DNA from: Actinoplanes xinjiangensis
GTDB lineage: Bacteria; Actinomycetota; Actinomycetes; Mycobacteriales; Micromonosporaceae
DNA length: 64,000 nt
Direction: 5' to 3'
Assembly (NCBI RefSeq): GCF_003148685.1
Contig: NZ_QGGR01000014.1
Location: 222,493-286,492 of the forward strand
Shown here: positions 52,146-60,526 of the stretch, one piece after another
How the letters are laid out: each line of letters begins with the position of its first letter
How positions within the stretch are numbered: the stretch's first letter is position 1
Position numbers and translations under genes: made by a program
Notes under the pieces: generated by a model
What the model was told of the DNA's origin: nothing
What the model saw: only the letters and a program-made list of their open reading frames with translations
Database searches by the model: none

Positions 52146-54371
52146 ATGGACGCGTGGCGCGGGTTCGCCGGCACGACGTGGCGCACCGGGATCGACGTGG
52201 CCGGGTTCATCCACGACAACGTCCGGCCGTACGACGGTGACGCCGCCTTCCTGGCCGGGCCGACCGCGCGTACCACCGGGATCTGGGCCAGGCTCTCCGA
52301 GATGTTCGTGGTGGAGCGGGCCGACGGCATCTACGACGCCGACACGTCCACCCCGTCGACGATCACCGCGCACGCCCCCGGATACATCGACCGGGACGCC
52401 GAGCTGATCGTGGGTCTGCAGACCGACGCGCCGCTGCGCCGGGCCATCATGCCGTTCGGCGGTCTGCGGATGGTCGAGGGCGGCCTCCAGGCGTACGGCC
52501 GCGAACTGGACCCGGGCGTCAGGAAGGTGTTCACCGACTACCGCAAGACCCACAACGCGGGTGTCTTCGACGCGTACCCGGCCGACGTCCTCGCCGCCCG
52601 CCGCTCGCACATCATCACCGGCCTGCCCGACGCGTACGGCCGCGGCCGGATCATCGGCGACTACCGCCGGGTCGCCCTCTACGGCGTGGACCGCCTGATC
52701 GAGGACCGCCGGCGGATCAGGGCCGCCCTGGACGCGCGCCTGTCGGTTGCCGACGTGATCCGCGACCGCGAGGAGATCGCCGAGCAGATCCGCGCGCTGG
52801 GCGAGCTGAAGACGATGGCGGCGTCCTACGGCTTCGACATCTCCGGGCCGGCGGCCACCGCGCAGGAGGCCGTCCAGTGGCTGTACTTCGCCTACCTGGC
52901 CGCCACCAAGGAGCAGAACGGCGCGGCCATGTCACTCGGCCGGACCTCCACCTTCCTCGACGCCTACCTCGCCCGTGACCTGGACGAGGGCCGGATCACC
53001 GAGGAGTTCGCCCAGGAGCTGATCGACGACTTCGTGATCAAGCTGCGGATCGTCCGGTTCCTGCGCACCCCCGAGTACGACGAGCTGTTCTCCGGCGACC
53101 CGACGTGGGTGACCGAGTCGATCGGCGGCATCGGATCCGACGACCGGCCGCTCGTGACGAGGACCAGCTTCCGGTACCTGCAGACGCTCTACAACCTGGG
53201 CCCGGCGCCGGAGCCGAACCTGACGGTGCTGTGGTCGCAGCGGCTCCCGGAGGGTTTCAAGAGGTTCTGCGCCCAGGTCAGCATCGACACGAGCAGCATC
53301 CAGTACGAGAACGACGACCTGCTCCGGCCGTACCTCAGCGACGACGCGGCGATCGCCTGCTGCGTGTCGGGCATGCGGGTCGGCAAGGACATGCAGTTCT
53401 TCGGCGCGCGGGCCAACATCGCGAAGGCGCTGCTCTACGCGATCAACGGCGGCCGCGACGAGATCAGCGGCGCGCAGGTGGCACCCGCCACGAAGCCCCT
53501 GAACGACGACGTCCTCGACTACGACGAGGTCTTCGAGGCCTACGACCGGACGCTCGACTGGCTCGCCGAGATCTACGTCGACGCGCTCAACGTCATCCAC
53601 TACATGCACGACAAGTACGCCTACGAACGTCTCGAGATGGCCCTGCACGACTACCCCGTGCACCGTTTCCTGGCCACCGGCATCGCCGGTCTCTCGGTCG
53701 CCGTGGACAGCCTGTCGGCGATCAGATATGCGCAGGTCAAGCCGGTCCGCGACGAGACGGGGCTGGTCGTCGACTACGCGGTGGACGGCGACTACCCGAC
53801 GTTCGGCAACAACGACGACCGGGTCGACGCGATCGCGGTGGACCTGGTCGACCGGTTCATGGCCAAGATCCGCCGGCAGCCGATGTACCGCGGCGCCGAA
53901 CCCAGCCTGTCCGTCCTCACGATCACGTCGAACGTCGTCTACGGCAGGCACACCGGCAACACGCCCGACGGCCGGCGGCTCGGCGAGCCGTTCGCGCCCG
54001 GCGCCAACCCGATGAACGGCCGCGACCGGCACGGGCTGGTGGCGGCGGCGCTGTCGGTGGCGAAACTGCCGTACCGCAGCGCCCGCGACGGCATCTCGCT
54101 GACCATCACCTCCACCCCGGACGGCCTCGGCCGCACGAAGGACGAGCAGGTCGGCAACCTGGTCGGCGTCCTCGACGGCTACACCGACAGCCACGGGTTC
54201 CACATGAACGTCAACGTCCTCGACCGGGCGACCCTCGAGGACGCGATGGCGCACCCGGAGAAGTACCCCCAACTCACCATCCGGGTGTCCGGTTACGCGG
54301 TGAACTTCGTCCGGCTGACGGCGGCCCAGCAGCGCGACGTCATCTCGCGGACCTTCCACGGTTCGCTGTGA
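52146..54371 (+). CDS. pflB: Pyruvate formate-lyase (formate C-acetyltransferase)
   Basis: A glycyl-radical enzyme of 741 residues splitting pyruvate with CoA into acetyl-CoA and formate. The adjacent catalytic cysteines (405/406) are in AIACCVSGMRVGKD, and the radical Gly716 is in RVSGYAVNF near the C-terminus. Length and motifs fit true PFL rather than diol dehydratases. The start is uncertain: the ATG at 52146 has GGGAGG ahead of it, but one at 52131 also has AGGAGGGG. It lies 8-23 nt after a histidine kinase gene and is coupled to its activase. The enzyme is oxygen-sensitive, so this implies a fermentative phase. Confidence 0.92.
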   Translation: MDAWRGFAGTTWRTGIDVAGFIHDNVRPYDGDAAFLAGPTARTTGIWARLSEMFVVERADGIYDADTSTPSTITAHAPGYIDRDAELIVGLQTDAPLRRAIMPFGGLRMVEGGLQAYGRELDPGVRKVFTDYRKTHNAGVFDAYPADVLAARRSHIITGLPDAYGRGRIIGDYRRVALYGVDRLIEDRRRIRAALDARLSVADVIRDREEIAEQIRALGELKTMAASYGFDISGPAATAQEAVQWLYFAYLAATKEQNGAAMSLGRTSTFLDAYLARDLDEGRITEEFAQELIDDFVIKLRIVRFLRTPEYDELFSGDPTWVTESIGGIGSDDRPLVTRTSFRYLQTLYNLGPAPEPNLTVLWSQRLPEGFKRFCAQVSIDTSSIQYENDDLLRPYLSDDAAIACCVSGMRVGKDMQFFGARANIAKALLYAINGGRDEISGAQVAPATKPLNDDVLDYDEVFEAYDRTLDWLAEIYVDALNVIHYMHDKYAYERLEMALHDYPVHRFLATGIAGLSVAVDSLSAIRYAQVKPVRDETGLVVDYAVDGDYPTFGNNDDRVDAIAVDLVDRFMAKIRRQPMYRGAEPSLSVLTITSNVVYGRHTGNTPDGRRLGEPFAPGANPMNGRDRHGLVAAALSVAKLPYRSARDGISLTITSTPDGLGRTKDEQVGNLVGVLDGYTDSHGFHMNVNVLDRATLEDAMAHPEKYPQLTIRVSGYAVNFVRLTAAQQRDVISRTFHGSL

Positions 54372-55102
54372 CGATCACCGGGAGTGTGCACTCGTTCGAC
54401 GTCTCGACCGGCGTCGACGGGCCGGGGACGCGATTCGTCGCGTTCCTGGCCGGGTGCCCGCTGCGCTGCCTGTACTGCCACAGCCCCGACACCTGGTACC
54501 GCCGCAGCGGGCGCCCGATGGACGCCGACGAACTGATGGCCGAGATCTCGCGATACGAGCGTTTCATCAAGGTCGCGCGGGGCGGCGTCACCCTCTCCGG
54601 CGGAGAGGCACTGCAACAGCCCGATTTCGTACGCGAGATCTTCACCCGTTGCCGCGCAAAAGGCCTGCACACCGCCCTGGACACCAGCGGCTACCTCGGT
54701 GCGAAGGCATCCGACGAGCTGCTGGACGTGACCGACCTGGTGCTCCTGGACGTCAAGTCCGGTGACGAGGACACCTACCACCGGGTGACCCGGACCGGCT
54801 CGCTGGCGCCGACGGTCGAGTTCGCCCACCGTCTGGCGGCCCGTGGCATCCCGATCTGGATCCGCTTCGTCCTGGTCCCCGGCCTGACCGACACCGTCGA
54901 GAACGTCGAGGCCGTCGCCACGATCGCCGCCTCGATCCCGACCGTGGAGCGCGTCGAGATCCTGCCGTTCCACCGCCTGGGTGCCGGCAAGTACGCCGCC
55001 CTCGACCAGCCCTTCCCGCTGGCCGACACCCCCGCCCCGTCCCCGGAACTGCTGGACCGGGTCCGCGGCCAGTTCCGCGCCCACCACCTGACCGTCCACT
55101 GA
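54368..55102 (+). CDS. pflA: Pyruvate formate-lyase activating enzyme
   Basis: A radical-SAM enzyme of 244 residues that installs the glycyl radical on PflB. The cluster-binding motif is CPLRCLYC (CxxxCxxC, about 32-39), with the SAM-binding GGE in VTLSGGEALQQP. The GTG start at 54368 overlaps the pflB stop (GTGA), indicating translational coupling. It is followed by a large perfect hairpin. Confidence 0.93.
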   Translation: MTITGSVHSFDVSTGVDGPGTRFVAFLAGCPLRCLYCHSPDTWYRRSGRPMDADELMAEISRYERFIKVARGGVTLSGGEALQQPDFVREIFTRCRAKGLHTALDTSGYLGAKASDELLDVTDLVLLDVKSGDEDTYHRVTRTGSLAPTVEFAHRLAARGIPIWIRFVLVPGLTDTVENVEAVATIAASIPTVERVEILPFHRLGAGKYAALDQPFPLADTPAPSPELLDRVRGQFRAHHLTVH

Positions 55103-55111
55103 ACCCCCCGG

Positions 55112-55186
55112 CCACACCCCCCGGCTGGTCGTCACCGCTGTCTCAGGCGCGCCGAGACAGCGGTGACGACCAGCCGGGGGGTGTGG
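55112..55186. terminator. Perfect 33-bp hairpin between convergent genes
   Basis: Arms 55112-55144 and 55154-55186 are perfectly complementary with a 9-nt loop. The right arm ends exactly at the stop codon of the CocE-type gene; the left begins 9 nt after the pflA stop. The inner 22 bp match the hairpin at 10975-11027 except for two neighbouring base pairs, which change on both arms. A bidirectional terminator is the simplest role. Confidence 0.85.
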
Positions 55187-56842
55187 TCACGGCACCCACA
55201 CCGGCAGTTCGAGGTGCGACGGGCGGGACGGGTCGTGCGAGATCTCCTGCTCGGCGCGGTGCGTCGTGGAGGCCACGGCGGCCGGCTCGCCGGAGCCGGG
55301 GTTGCGGGCGTACCGCGGATGGGCGCCGGAGCTGACCTGCACACTGATCCGGTGCCCGGCGGCGAACGTGTGGAACGCCGGCCACAACTCGATCTCCACC
55401 TCCGCGAAGTCCCCGGTGGACGGGCCGATACGGCGGATCGCGTCGCACACGGTCATCGAGCGGCCGTCCGGGTGCACGTCACAGATCCGGACGAAGACGT
55501 CGGCGCTGGGCTGCGACGACCGGAACCGGATCCGCGCGACCGGGGTCCCGGCGATCGTCACCGCGGCGCCGAGCACGTCACCGCGGAACACCACCACGTC
55601 CGGGCGGCTCTCGTGGGCGGCGTTGTCGAGCGGCCCCTGCTTCGGTTCCAGGCTGGGGCCGCCGACCGCCGGGGTGGGATCGTCGGGGTCGTACACGTAG
55701 CCGGTCACTCCCCCGTCCGGGACGTCGGCGTGCAGCCGGCCGGTCGCGTGCAGGTTCCAGGTCTGCCCGGTGGTGCCCGGCGGCGGCCAGGACGGCAGGT
55801 CGTGCCACTGCTCCACGCCGGTGCGGTAGGCGCGGACCGGGGCCGGGCGCGTGCTGTCCGTACCGGTGAAATGCTCTTTGAGGAACGCGGTGGCCTCACC
55901 GACCGCGGTCGCGGCCAGCTCGCGGGCCGAGTGTCCCCACGGGCCGATGGTGAGCCGGGGCGGCCGGCCGGCGGCGGTGAGGGCGGCGTGGTTGTGCAGC
56001 TGCCACGGCAGGAAGATGTCGTACCAGCCGGTGATCATGTAGACCGGGGCGGTGACGTCGGTGACCGAGGCGGTGTGCGACTGGCTCGCCCAGTACTCGT
56101 CGGTGAGCCGCTCGTGGGAGACCCAGTCCTGGTACCAGTGGACGCGGCGGCCGGTGGCCGTGACGTCGCCGTCGAGCAGCGGCAGGGTGCCGAACCCGCG
56201 CAGCAGCCGGCGGTCCGGGCGCAGCATGCCGAGGAGGAGCGGGATCGTCTCCCGGCGGACCATCCGGTTCATCATCTGCGTCCAGCCGAGCGCGTTGCGC
56301 AGCGCGAAGGCGTTGTTGTCCCAGGTGATCGCGCCGAAGTCGGGCATCGTCACGAGCAGGCAGAGGGCGTCCGGCGCGTATTCCGGGTCGTCGCGCTGCA
56401 ACGTGCCGGCCACCGCCCACTGGGTGTAGCCCATGTAGCTGGGCCCGAACGTGACGACCCGGCCGGTGCACCACGGTTGCGCCCGGACCCATCGGTGGGT
56501 GGCGATGCCGTCGCGCTGCTCGTCGACCTGCGGGGTGAACAGGCCGCCCGAACCCGAGGTGCCGCGGCAGCTCTGGAACAGCACCGGGAAACCCTCCCGG
56601 GCCAGCGCCTTCGCCTCTCCGGCGACCAGACCGCTGCGGCCGTACGGCCCGCGGATCACGATCGTCGGCAGGCGCGGATCGGGATCGCCGGTGGGCAGTA
56701 TCAGGTCGGCGAGCAGTTCCACGCCGTCGTCCATGGGGACCCGCAGGTTCCTACGGATCTCGAGGTCGTACGGGCCTGGGGTCAGCCCTTTGAGGGTCTG
56801 CGACTGCATCCAGCGGGACAGCCGGGAGCGGAGCGTGCGCAT
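55187..56842 (-). CDS. CocE/NonD-family hydrolase (X-Pro dipeptidyl-peptidase-like)
   Basis: An alpha/beta-hydrolase of 551 residues. The N-terminal catalytic domain has the nucleophile Ser in TFGPSYMGYTQ (about 131), an oxyanion region in RGPYGRSG and the acid in ITGWYDIFLP. The C-terminal jelly-roll domain (about 330-550) is typical of CocE and PepX proteins. No signal peptide is clear. Substrates in this family vary (esters, acyl-amino acids, X-Pro peptides), so none is assigned. Confidence 0.87.
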   Translation of the reverse strand: MRTLRSRLSRWMQSQTLKGLTPGPYDLEIRRNLRVPMDDGVELLADLILPTGDPDPRLPTIVIRGPYGRSGLVAGEAKALAREGFPVLFQSCRGTSGSGGLFTPQVDEQRDGIATHRWVRAQPWCTGRVVTFGPSYMGYTQWAVAGTLQRDDPEYAPDALCLLVTMPDFGAITWDNNAFALRNALGWTQMMNRMVRRETIPLLLGMLRPDRRLLRGFGTLPLLDGDVTATGRRVHWYQDWVSHERLTDEYWASQSHTASVTDVTAPVYMITGWYDIFLPWQLHNHAALTAAGRPPRLTIGPWGHSARELAATAVGEATAFLKEHFTGTDSTRPAPVRAYRTGVEQWHDLPSWPPPGTTGQTWNLHATGRLHADVPDGGVTGYVYDPDDPTPAVGGPSLEPKQGPLDNAAHESRPDVVVFRGDVLGAAVTIAGTPVARIRFRSSQPSADVFVRICDVHPDGRSMTVCDAIRRIGPSTGDFAEVEIELWPAFHTFAAGHRISVQVSSGAHPRYARNPGSGEPAAVASTTHRAEQEISHDPSRPSHLELPVWVP

Positions 56843-56917
56843 GAGGGGCTCCTCGGGGGTTCAGGGCGTGCGGAGGGGTACGGCCAGGGCGTCACGCAGG
56901 CGTACCACGACCGGAGA

Positions 56918-56944
56918 AGCCGCCGCCGGCAAGCGGCGGCGGCT
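56918..56944. terminator. 10-bp GC hairpin downstream of devR
   Basis: AGCCGCCGCC (56918-56927) pairs with GGCGGCGGCT (56935-56944) around a 7-nt loop. On the minus strand it lies about 115 nt beyond the devR stop and ahead of the CocE-type gene, so it could separate the two units. Confidence 0.5.
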
Positions 56945-57025
56945 CGGGGTCTCGCGCCGACCACCGCGGAAGCCCGGCGGCCGCGCTGTCGGCCGGGAGT
57001 GGGCAGGTCGTCGCGGTGGTGGCCC

Positions 57026-57059
57026 CGGTGCTTTCGGTAGCCGTACAAGATGAGGGTCT
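57026..57059 (-). other. 3'-flank motif, copy B
   Basis: The 21-nt block 57026-57046 is identical to 11158-11178 and, as there, lies just beyond the stop codon of a minus-strand gene (devR, stop at 57060-57062). The 13 nt between block and stop are also similar to copy A. Confidence 0.6.
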
Positions 57060-57707
57060 TCAGCGGTGTGACGGGTGGTCGCCGAGCAGTTTGGTGGCCA
57101 GGACGGCGGCCTGGGTACGGCGTTCGAGGCCGAGTTTCGCCAGGAGGCTGGAGACGTAGTTCTTGACCGTCTTCTCGGCGAGGAACATCCGGCCGGCGAT
57201 CTCCCGGTTGGTCAGGCCCTCGGCGACGAACTCCAGGATGCGGCGCTCCTGGTCGGTGAGGGAGGCCAGCTCGCGCGGCTGCTCGACGCCGTTGCGGATG
57301 CGCTCCAGGACCCGCTGGGTGACGGCCGGGTCGAGCAGCGACTGGCCGGAGGCGACCCGGCGCACCGCGTCGACGAGGTCGGTGCCGCGGATCTGCTTGA
57401 GCACGTACCCGGAGGCCCCGGCCATGATCGCGGCGAAGAGCGCCTCGTCGTCCTCATAGGAGGTCAGGATCAGGCCCTTGATCGACGAGTCGACGGCCCG
57501 GACGTCACGGCAGACGTCGATGCCGTTGCCGTCCGGCAGCCGCGCGTCGAGGACGGCGACGTCGGGACGCAGGGCGGGGATGCGCCGGGCCGCCTCCTGG
57601 GCGGACCCGGACTCGCCGACCACCTCGATGTCGCCGCCGGCCTGGAGCAGGTCGACGAGGCCGCGGCGGACGACCTCGTGGTCGTCGAGGAGAAAGACTC
57701 GGATCAT
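57060..57707 (-). CDS. devR: DevR/DosR-type response regulator
   Basis: A NarL-family regulator of 215 residues. The receiver has Asp8/Asp9, phospho-Asp54 in VAVLDARLPDG and Lys104 in YVLKQIRG, the same positions as in mycobacterial DosR. The LuxR-type HTH is LTDQERRILEFVAEGLTNREIAGRMFL followed by TVKNYVSSLLAKLG. It is divergent from the DevS-like kinase, and a palindromic 14-bp box lies halfway between the two starts. It probably responds to low oxygen or nitric oxide through that kinase. Confidence 0.87.
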   Translation of the reverse strand: MIRVFLLDDHEVVRRGLVDLLQAGGDIEVVGESGSAQEAARRIPALRPDVAVLDARLPDGNGIDVCRDVRAVDSSIKGLILTSYEDDEALFAAIMAGASGYVLKQIRGTDLVDAVRRVASGQSLLDPAVTQRVLERIRNGVEQPRELASLTDQERRILEFVAEGLTNREIAGRMFLAEKTVKNYVSSLLAKLGLERRTQAAVLATKLLGDHPSHR

Positions 57708-57742
57708 GTCTCCTTCCTACCGTGCGAGGGTCCCCCGCACCT

Positions 57743-57756
57743 AGGGCCTAAGGTCC
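57743..57756. promoter_or_regulatory. DevR-box candidate in the devR/devS intergenic region
   Basis: Read on the minus strand as GGACCTTAGGCCCT. It resembles DosR sites (GGGACT-like half, then GTCCC/GGCCC). It is 36 nt from the devR start and 37 nt from the devS start, a central position fit for autoregulation of both. A copy differing at one base is ahead of the nitroreductase gene. Confidence 0.6.
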
Positions 57757-57793
57757 CGGGCGGGTCCGTCGCGGTTACCGATAGCCTTGCCGC

Positions 57794-59440
57794 GTGGCCG
57801 AAGGAACAACCCCCTCGCTCGGTTTGAGCCCGTTGTCGCGGGTCCGTCTCGACGAGCTCCTGCAGGAGATGCAGAACCGGGTCGGCGACATCGTGACCAG
57901 CCGGGAGCGATTGCGCGCCCTGCTCGACGCGGTCGTCGGCATCGGCTCCGACCTCGACCTCAACAGCACGCTCCAGCGGATCGTGAAGGCGGCGTGCGCG
58001 CTGGGCGACGCCCGCTACGGCGCTCTCGGCGTGCTCGCGCCGGACCGCAAGAGCCTGTCCGACTTCGTCACGCACGGCATCGACCCGGCGGCGCACGCGA
58101 AGATCGGGGACCTGCCGCACGGGCGCGGTGTCCTGGGCCTGCTGATCACCGAGCCACGACCGGTGCGCCTGCCGGACATCACCAAGCACCCCAACTCGTT
58201 CGGGTTCCCGCCGCACCACCCGCCGATGCACAGCTTCCTCGGCGTGCCGGTCCGCACCCGGGACCAGATATTCGGCAACCTCTACCTGGCCGAGAAACGG
58301 TCCGCCGAGCAGTTCACCGACGACGACGAGGAGATCGTGGTGGCGCTGGCCGCCGCGGCCGGTGTGGCGATCGACAACGCCCGCCTCTACGAGCTGGCCC
58401 AGCGCCGGCAGCGGTGGCTCTCCGCGGCCGCCGAGATCACCAGTGTGCTGCTCGGCACGGTCCGGCGGACCGAGGCGCTGCGGCTGATCGCCCGCCGGGC
58501 CCGTGAGGTGGCCGACGCCGAGCTGGTGCTGGTGCTGCTCCTCGAGCCGGACGCCGACCGCTACCGGATCGAGGTGGTGGAGGGCGGCGACTCGGGACTG
58601 ACCGGCAAGGTGCTGCCGGCGTTCGACGACTCGTACCGGCTGGTGGAGGACCTGCGGGACGCCGCCGAGTGGCCCGGCCCGATCCCGGGCGGCCCGGCCC
58701 TGGTCGCGCCGTTGAAGAGCAGCCCGCAGGGTGTGCTGATCGTGAGCGGGCCGGCCAGCACCGATGACGCGGCGCTGCTGTCGACGTTCGCCGGGCAGGC
58801 GGCGCTGGCGCTGGAGCGGGCCCGCGCGCAGGAGGAGCGGGAGCTGCTCGCCGTCCTGGAGGACCGCGAGCGGATCGCCCGTGACCTGCACGACGTGGTG
58901 ATCCAGCGGCTGTTCGCGACCGGCATGCAGTTGCAGGGCGCGATGGGGCCGGGTGTGCGGCCCGAGGTGGTGCAGCGGATCAACACGGCCGTCGACGACC
59001 TGGACGCCACCATCAAGGACATCCGCCGGTCGATCTTCGAGCTGCGGGCGCCGGTCGGCGCGACGCTGCGGACCGAGCTGCGCGACACCTGCGACGCGGC
59101 GCTGGACACGCTCGGGTTCCGGCCGACGCTGGAGACGTCCGGGCCGGTGGAGAGCGCGGTGCCGGACGACATCGTGCCCGAACTGATCGCCGTGCTGCGC
59201 GAGGCCCTGTCGAACGTGGCCCGGCACGCCCGGGCGCACAACGTGCGGGTGTCGGTGCGGATCGCCGACCAGCGGGTGGTGTTGCAGGTGGAGGACGACG
59301 GGGTGGGCGTCGACCCGAGCCTGGCCCGGGGTGGCCTGGTCAACATGGGTGAGCGGGCGAGTGACCTGGGCGGCGAGTTCGAGATCGGACCGCGCGCGGA
59401 CGGTCCGGGAACGCTGCTGCTGTGGCGGGTCCCGTTGTAG
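57794..59440 (+). CDS. devS: DevS/DosS-like GAF-GAF sensor histidine kinase
   Basis: A soluble kinase of 548 residues with two GAF domains (about 55-200 and 215-345), a HisKA_3 box (RERIARDLHDVVIQRLFATG, His366) and a HATPase domain (ALSNVARHARA, DDGVGVD). The first GAF contains PPHHPPMHSFLGVPVRTRD, the segment that carries the haem-ligand histidine in DosS; His146 is the candidate here. It is divergent from devR. I take the GTG at 57794, which gives the expected N-terminus. Haem binding and oxygen sensing are inferred from the family. Confidence 0.86.
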   Translation: MAEGTTPSLGLSPLSRVRLDELLQEMQNRVGDIVTSRERLRALLDAVVGIGSDLDLNSTLQRIVKAACALGDARYGALGVLAPDRKSLSDFVTHGIDPAAHAKIGDLPHGRGVLGLLITEPRPVRLPDITKHPNSFGFPPHHPPMHSFLGVPVRTRDQIFGNLYLAEKRSAEQFTDDDEEIVVALAAAAGVAIDNARLYELAQRRQRWLSAAAEITSVLLGTVRRTEALRLIARRAREVADAELVLVLLLEPDADRYRIEVVEGGDSGLTGKVLPAFDDSYRLVEDLRDAAEWPGPIPGGPALVAPLKSSPQGVLIVSGPASTDDAALLSTFAGQAALALERARAQEERELLAVLEDRERIARDLHDVVIQRLFATGMQLQGAMGPGVRPEVVQRINTAVDDLDATIKDIRRSIFELRAPVGATLRTELRDTCDAALDTLGFRPTLETSGPVESAVPDDIVPELIAVLREALSNVARHARAHNVRVSVRIADQRVVLQVEDDGVGVDPSLARGGLVNMGERASDLGGEFEIGPRADGPGTLLLWRVPL

Positions 59441-59453
59441 GACCTTCGGCCCT
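59440..59453. promoter_or_regulatory. DevR-box candidate ahead of the nitroreductase gene
   Basis: GGACCTTCGGCCCT, 13/14 identical to the box at 57743-57756. It starts at the last base of the devS stop codon and ends 34 nt before the nitroreductase ATG at 59488. Confidence 0.6.
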
Positions 59454-59487
59454 TAACCCCGGGAACCGGACGCGGCACCGTGGAGAG

Positions 59488-60444
59488 ATGAACCGCTACG
59501 ACTCGTCCGACCTGCGGCGCGCCGCAGCGGCCGGACTTCAGGCCCCGTCCATGTACAACAGCCAGCCGTGGGCGTTCCGTCTGCGGGCCGGCGCCATCGA
59601 GGTGCTAGCCGATCCGGGACGGCAGGTCACCGTCGCCGACCACAGCGGCTGGGCGCTGCGGCTGGCGCTCGGCGCGGCCACCTTCAACGCCCGGCTGGCG
59701 CTCGCCTGGAGCGGCACCCCGGCCGAGGTGAAGCTGCTGCCGGACCCCGGTGAACCGGACGTGGTGGCCCGCCTGACGCCGGCGGCGCACCGGCCACCCA
59801 CCTACACCGAGCGCGACCTGTACGCCGCGGTCGATCGCCGGTACAGCAACCGGCACCCGTTCTGGCCGGATCCGGTGCCGGCCGACGTGCGGGTGCGCCT
59901 GATCGAGGCGGCCCGGGTCGAGGGCACCTGGCTGGACCTGCTGGTCGGGATGACCGCGCTGACCGGTTTCTCGGAGATCGCGCACAGCGCCGACCGGGTG
60001 CTGCGGCGCGACAACCGCTACCAGGCCGAGATGATCACCTGGACCGACACCGAGTCGGCGGGCGACGGCATCCCGGTGGCGGCCGCGGCGGCGGTGGCCG
60101 AGGCGCAGGACCTGATCCCGCAGCGCAACTTCGGTGGGCGGCGACGGGCACCGGGCCGCGACTACGAGCCGGAGCCGCTGGTCGGCATCCTGGGCACGGC
60201 CGGCGACCGCAAGCTCGATCAGCTGATGGCCGGGCAGGCGCTGCAGCACGTCCTGCTGACCGCCACCGACGCCGGCCTGTCCAGTTCGCTGATCTCCCAG
60301 CCGATCGAGGTGCCGACGGCGCGCGACCAGCTGCGGCGGTCGCTGGGCCGGTCCGGGTTCCCGCAGATCGCGTTCCGGGTGGGGTACGGCCAGCCCGGTC
60401 ACCCGTCACCGCGGAGGGACGTGGCCGACGTCCTGGTCGGGTGA
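59488..60444 (+). CDS. Acg-like nitroreductase-family protein
   Basis: A protein of 318 residues of the Acg branch of FMN nitroreductases. It shows the family N-terminus (DLRRAAAAGLQAPSMYNSQPWAFRL), DRRYSNRHPFWPDPVP in the middle and GQALQHVLLTATDAGLSSSLISQPIEV towards the end. Acg proteins are two-domain nitroreductase relatives that sequester flavin and are induced by DosR in mycobacteria. The ATG at 59488 puts the conserved start first. The DevR-like box 34 nt upstream fits that regulation. Confidence 0.83.
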   Translation: MNRYDSSDLRRAAAAGLQAPSMYNSQPWAFRLRAGAIEVLADPGRQVTVADHSGWALRLALGAATFNARLALAWSGTPAEVKLLPDPGEPDVVARLTPAAHRPPTYTERDLYAAVDRRYSNRHPFWPDPVPADVRVRLIEAARVEGTWLDLLVGMTALTGFSEIAHSADRVLRRDNRYQAEMITWTDTESAGDGIPVAAAAAVAEAQDLIPQRNFGGRRRAPGRDYEPEPLVGILGTAGDRKLDQLMAGQALQHVLLTATDAGLSSSLISQPIEVPTARDQLRRSLGRSGFPQIAFRVGYGQPGHPSPRRDVADVLVG

Positions 60445-60462
60445 AGATCATCACTGACCCAG

Positions 60463-60479
60463 TTGCCAACTATATGCAA
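60463..60479. promoter_or_regulatory. Nur-box-like palindrome ahead of the ECF metal transporter
   Basis: TTGCCA-ACTAT-ATGCAA fits the published nickel-responsive Nur box layout TTGCAA-N5-TTGCAA, with the TTGC and GCAA cores intact (GTTGC at 60462-60466, GCAAC at 60476-60480). A second, outer dyad (TCATCAC at 60448-60454, GTGATGA at 60489-60495) surrounds it. It lies 47 nt before the proposed start at 60527. Confidence 0.6.
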
Positions 60480-60526
60480 CAACCACTGGTGATGAATATG
60501 CTGGCGCCATGGACGACGTGCGGGCT

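Noticed and set aside
60445..60526. Cobalamin riboswitch ahead of the ECF transporter
   Set aside because: The leader is only about 80 nt and lacks the B12-box; the palindromes there fit protein operators better.
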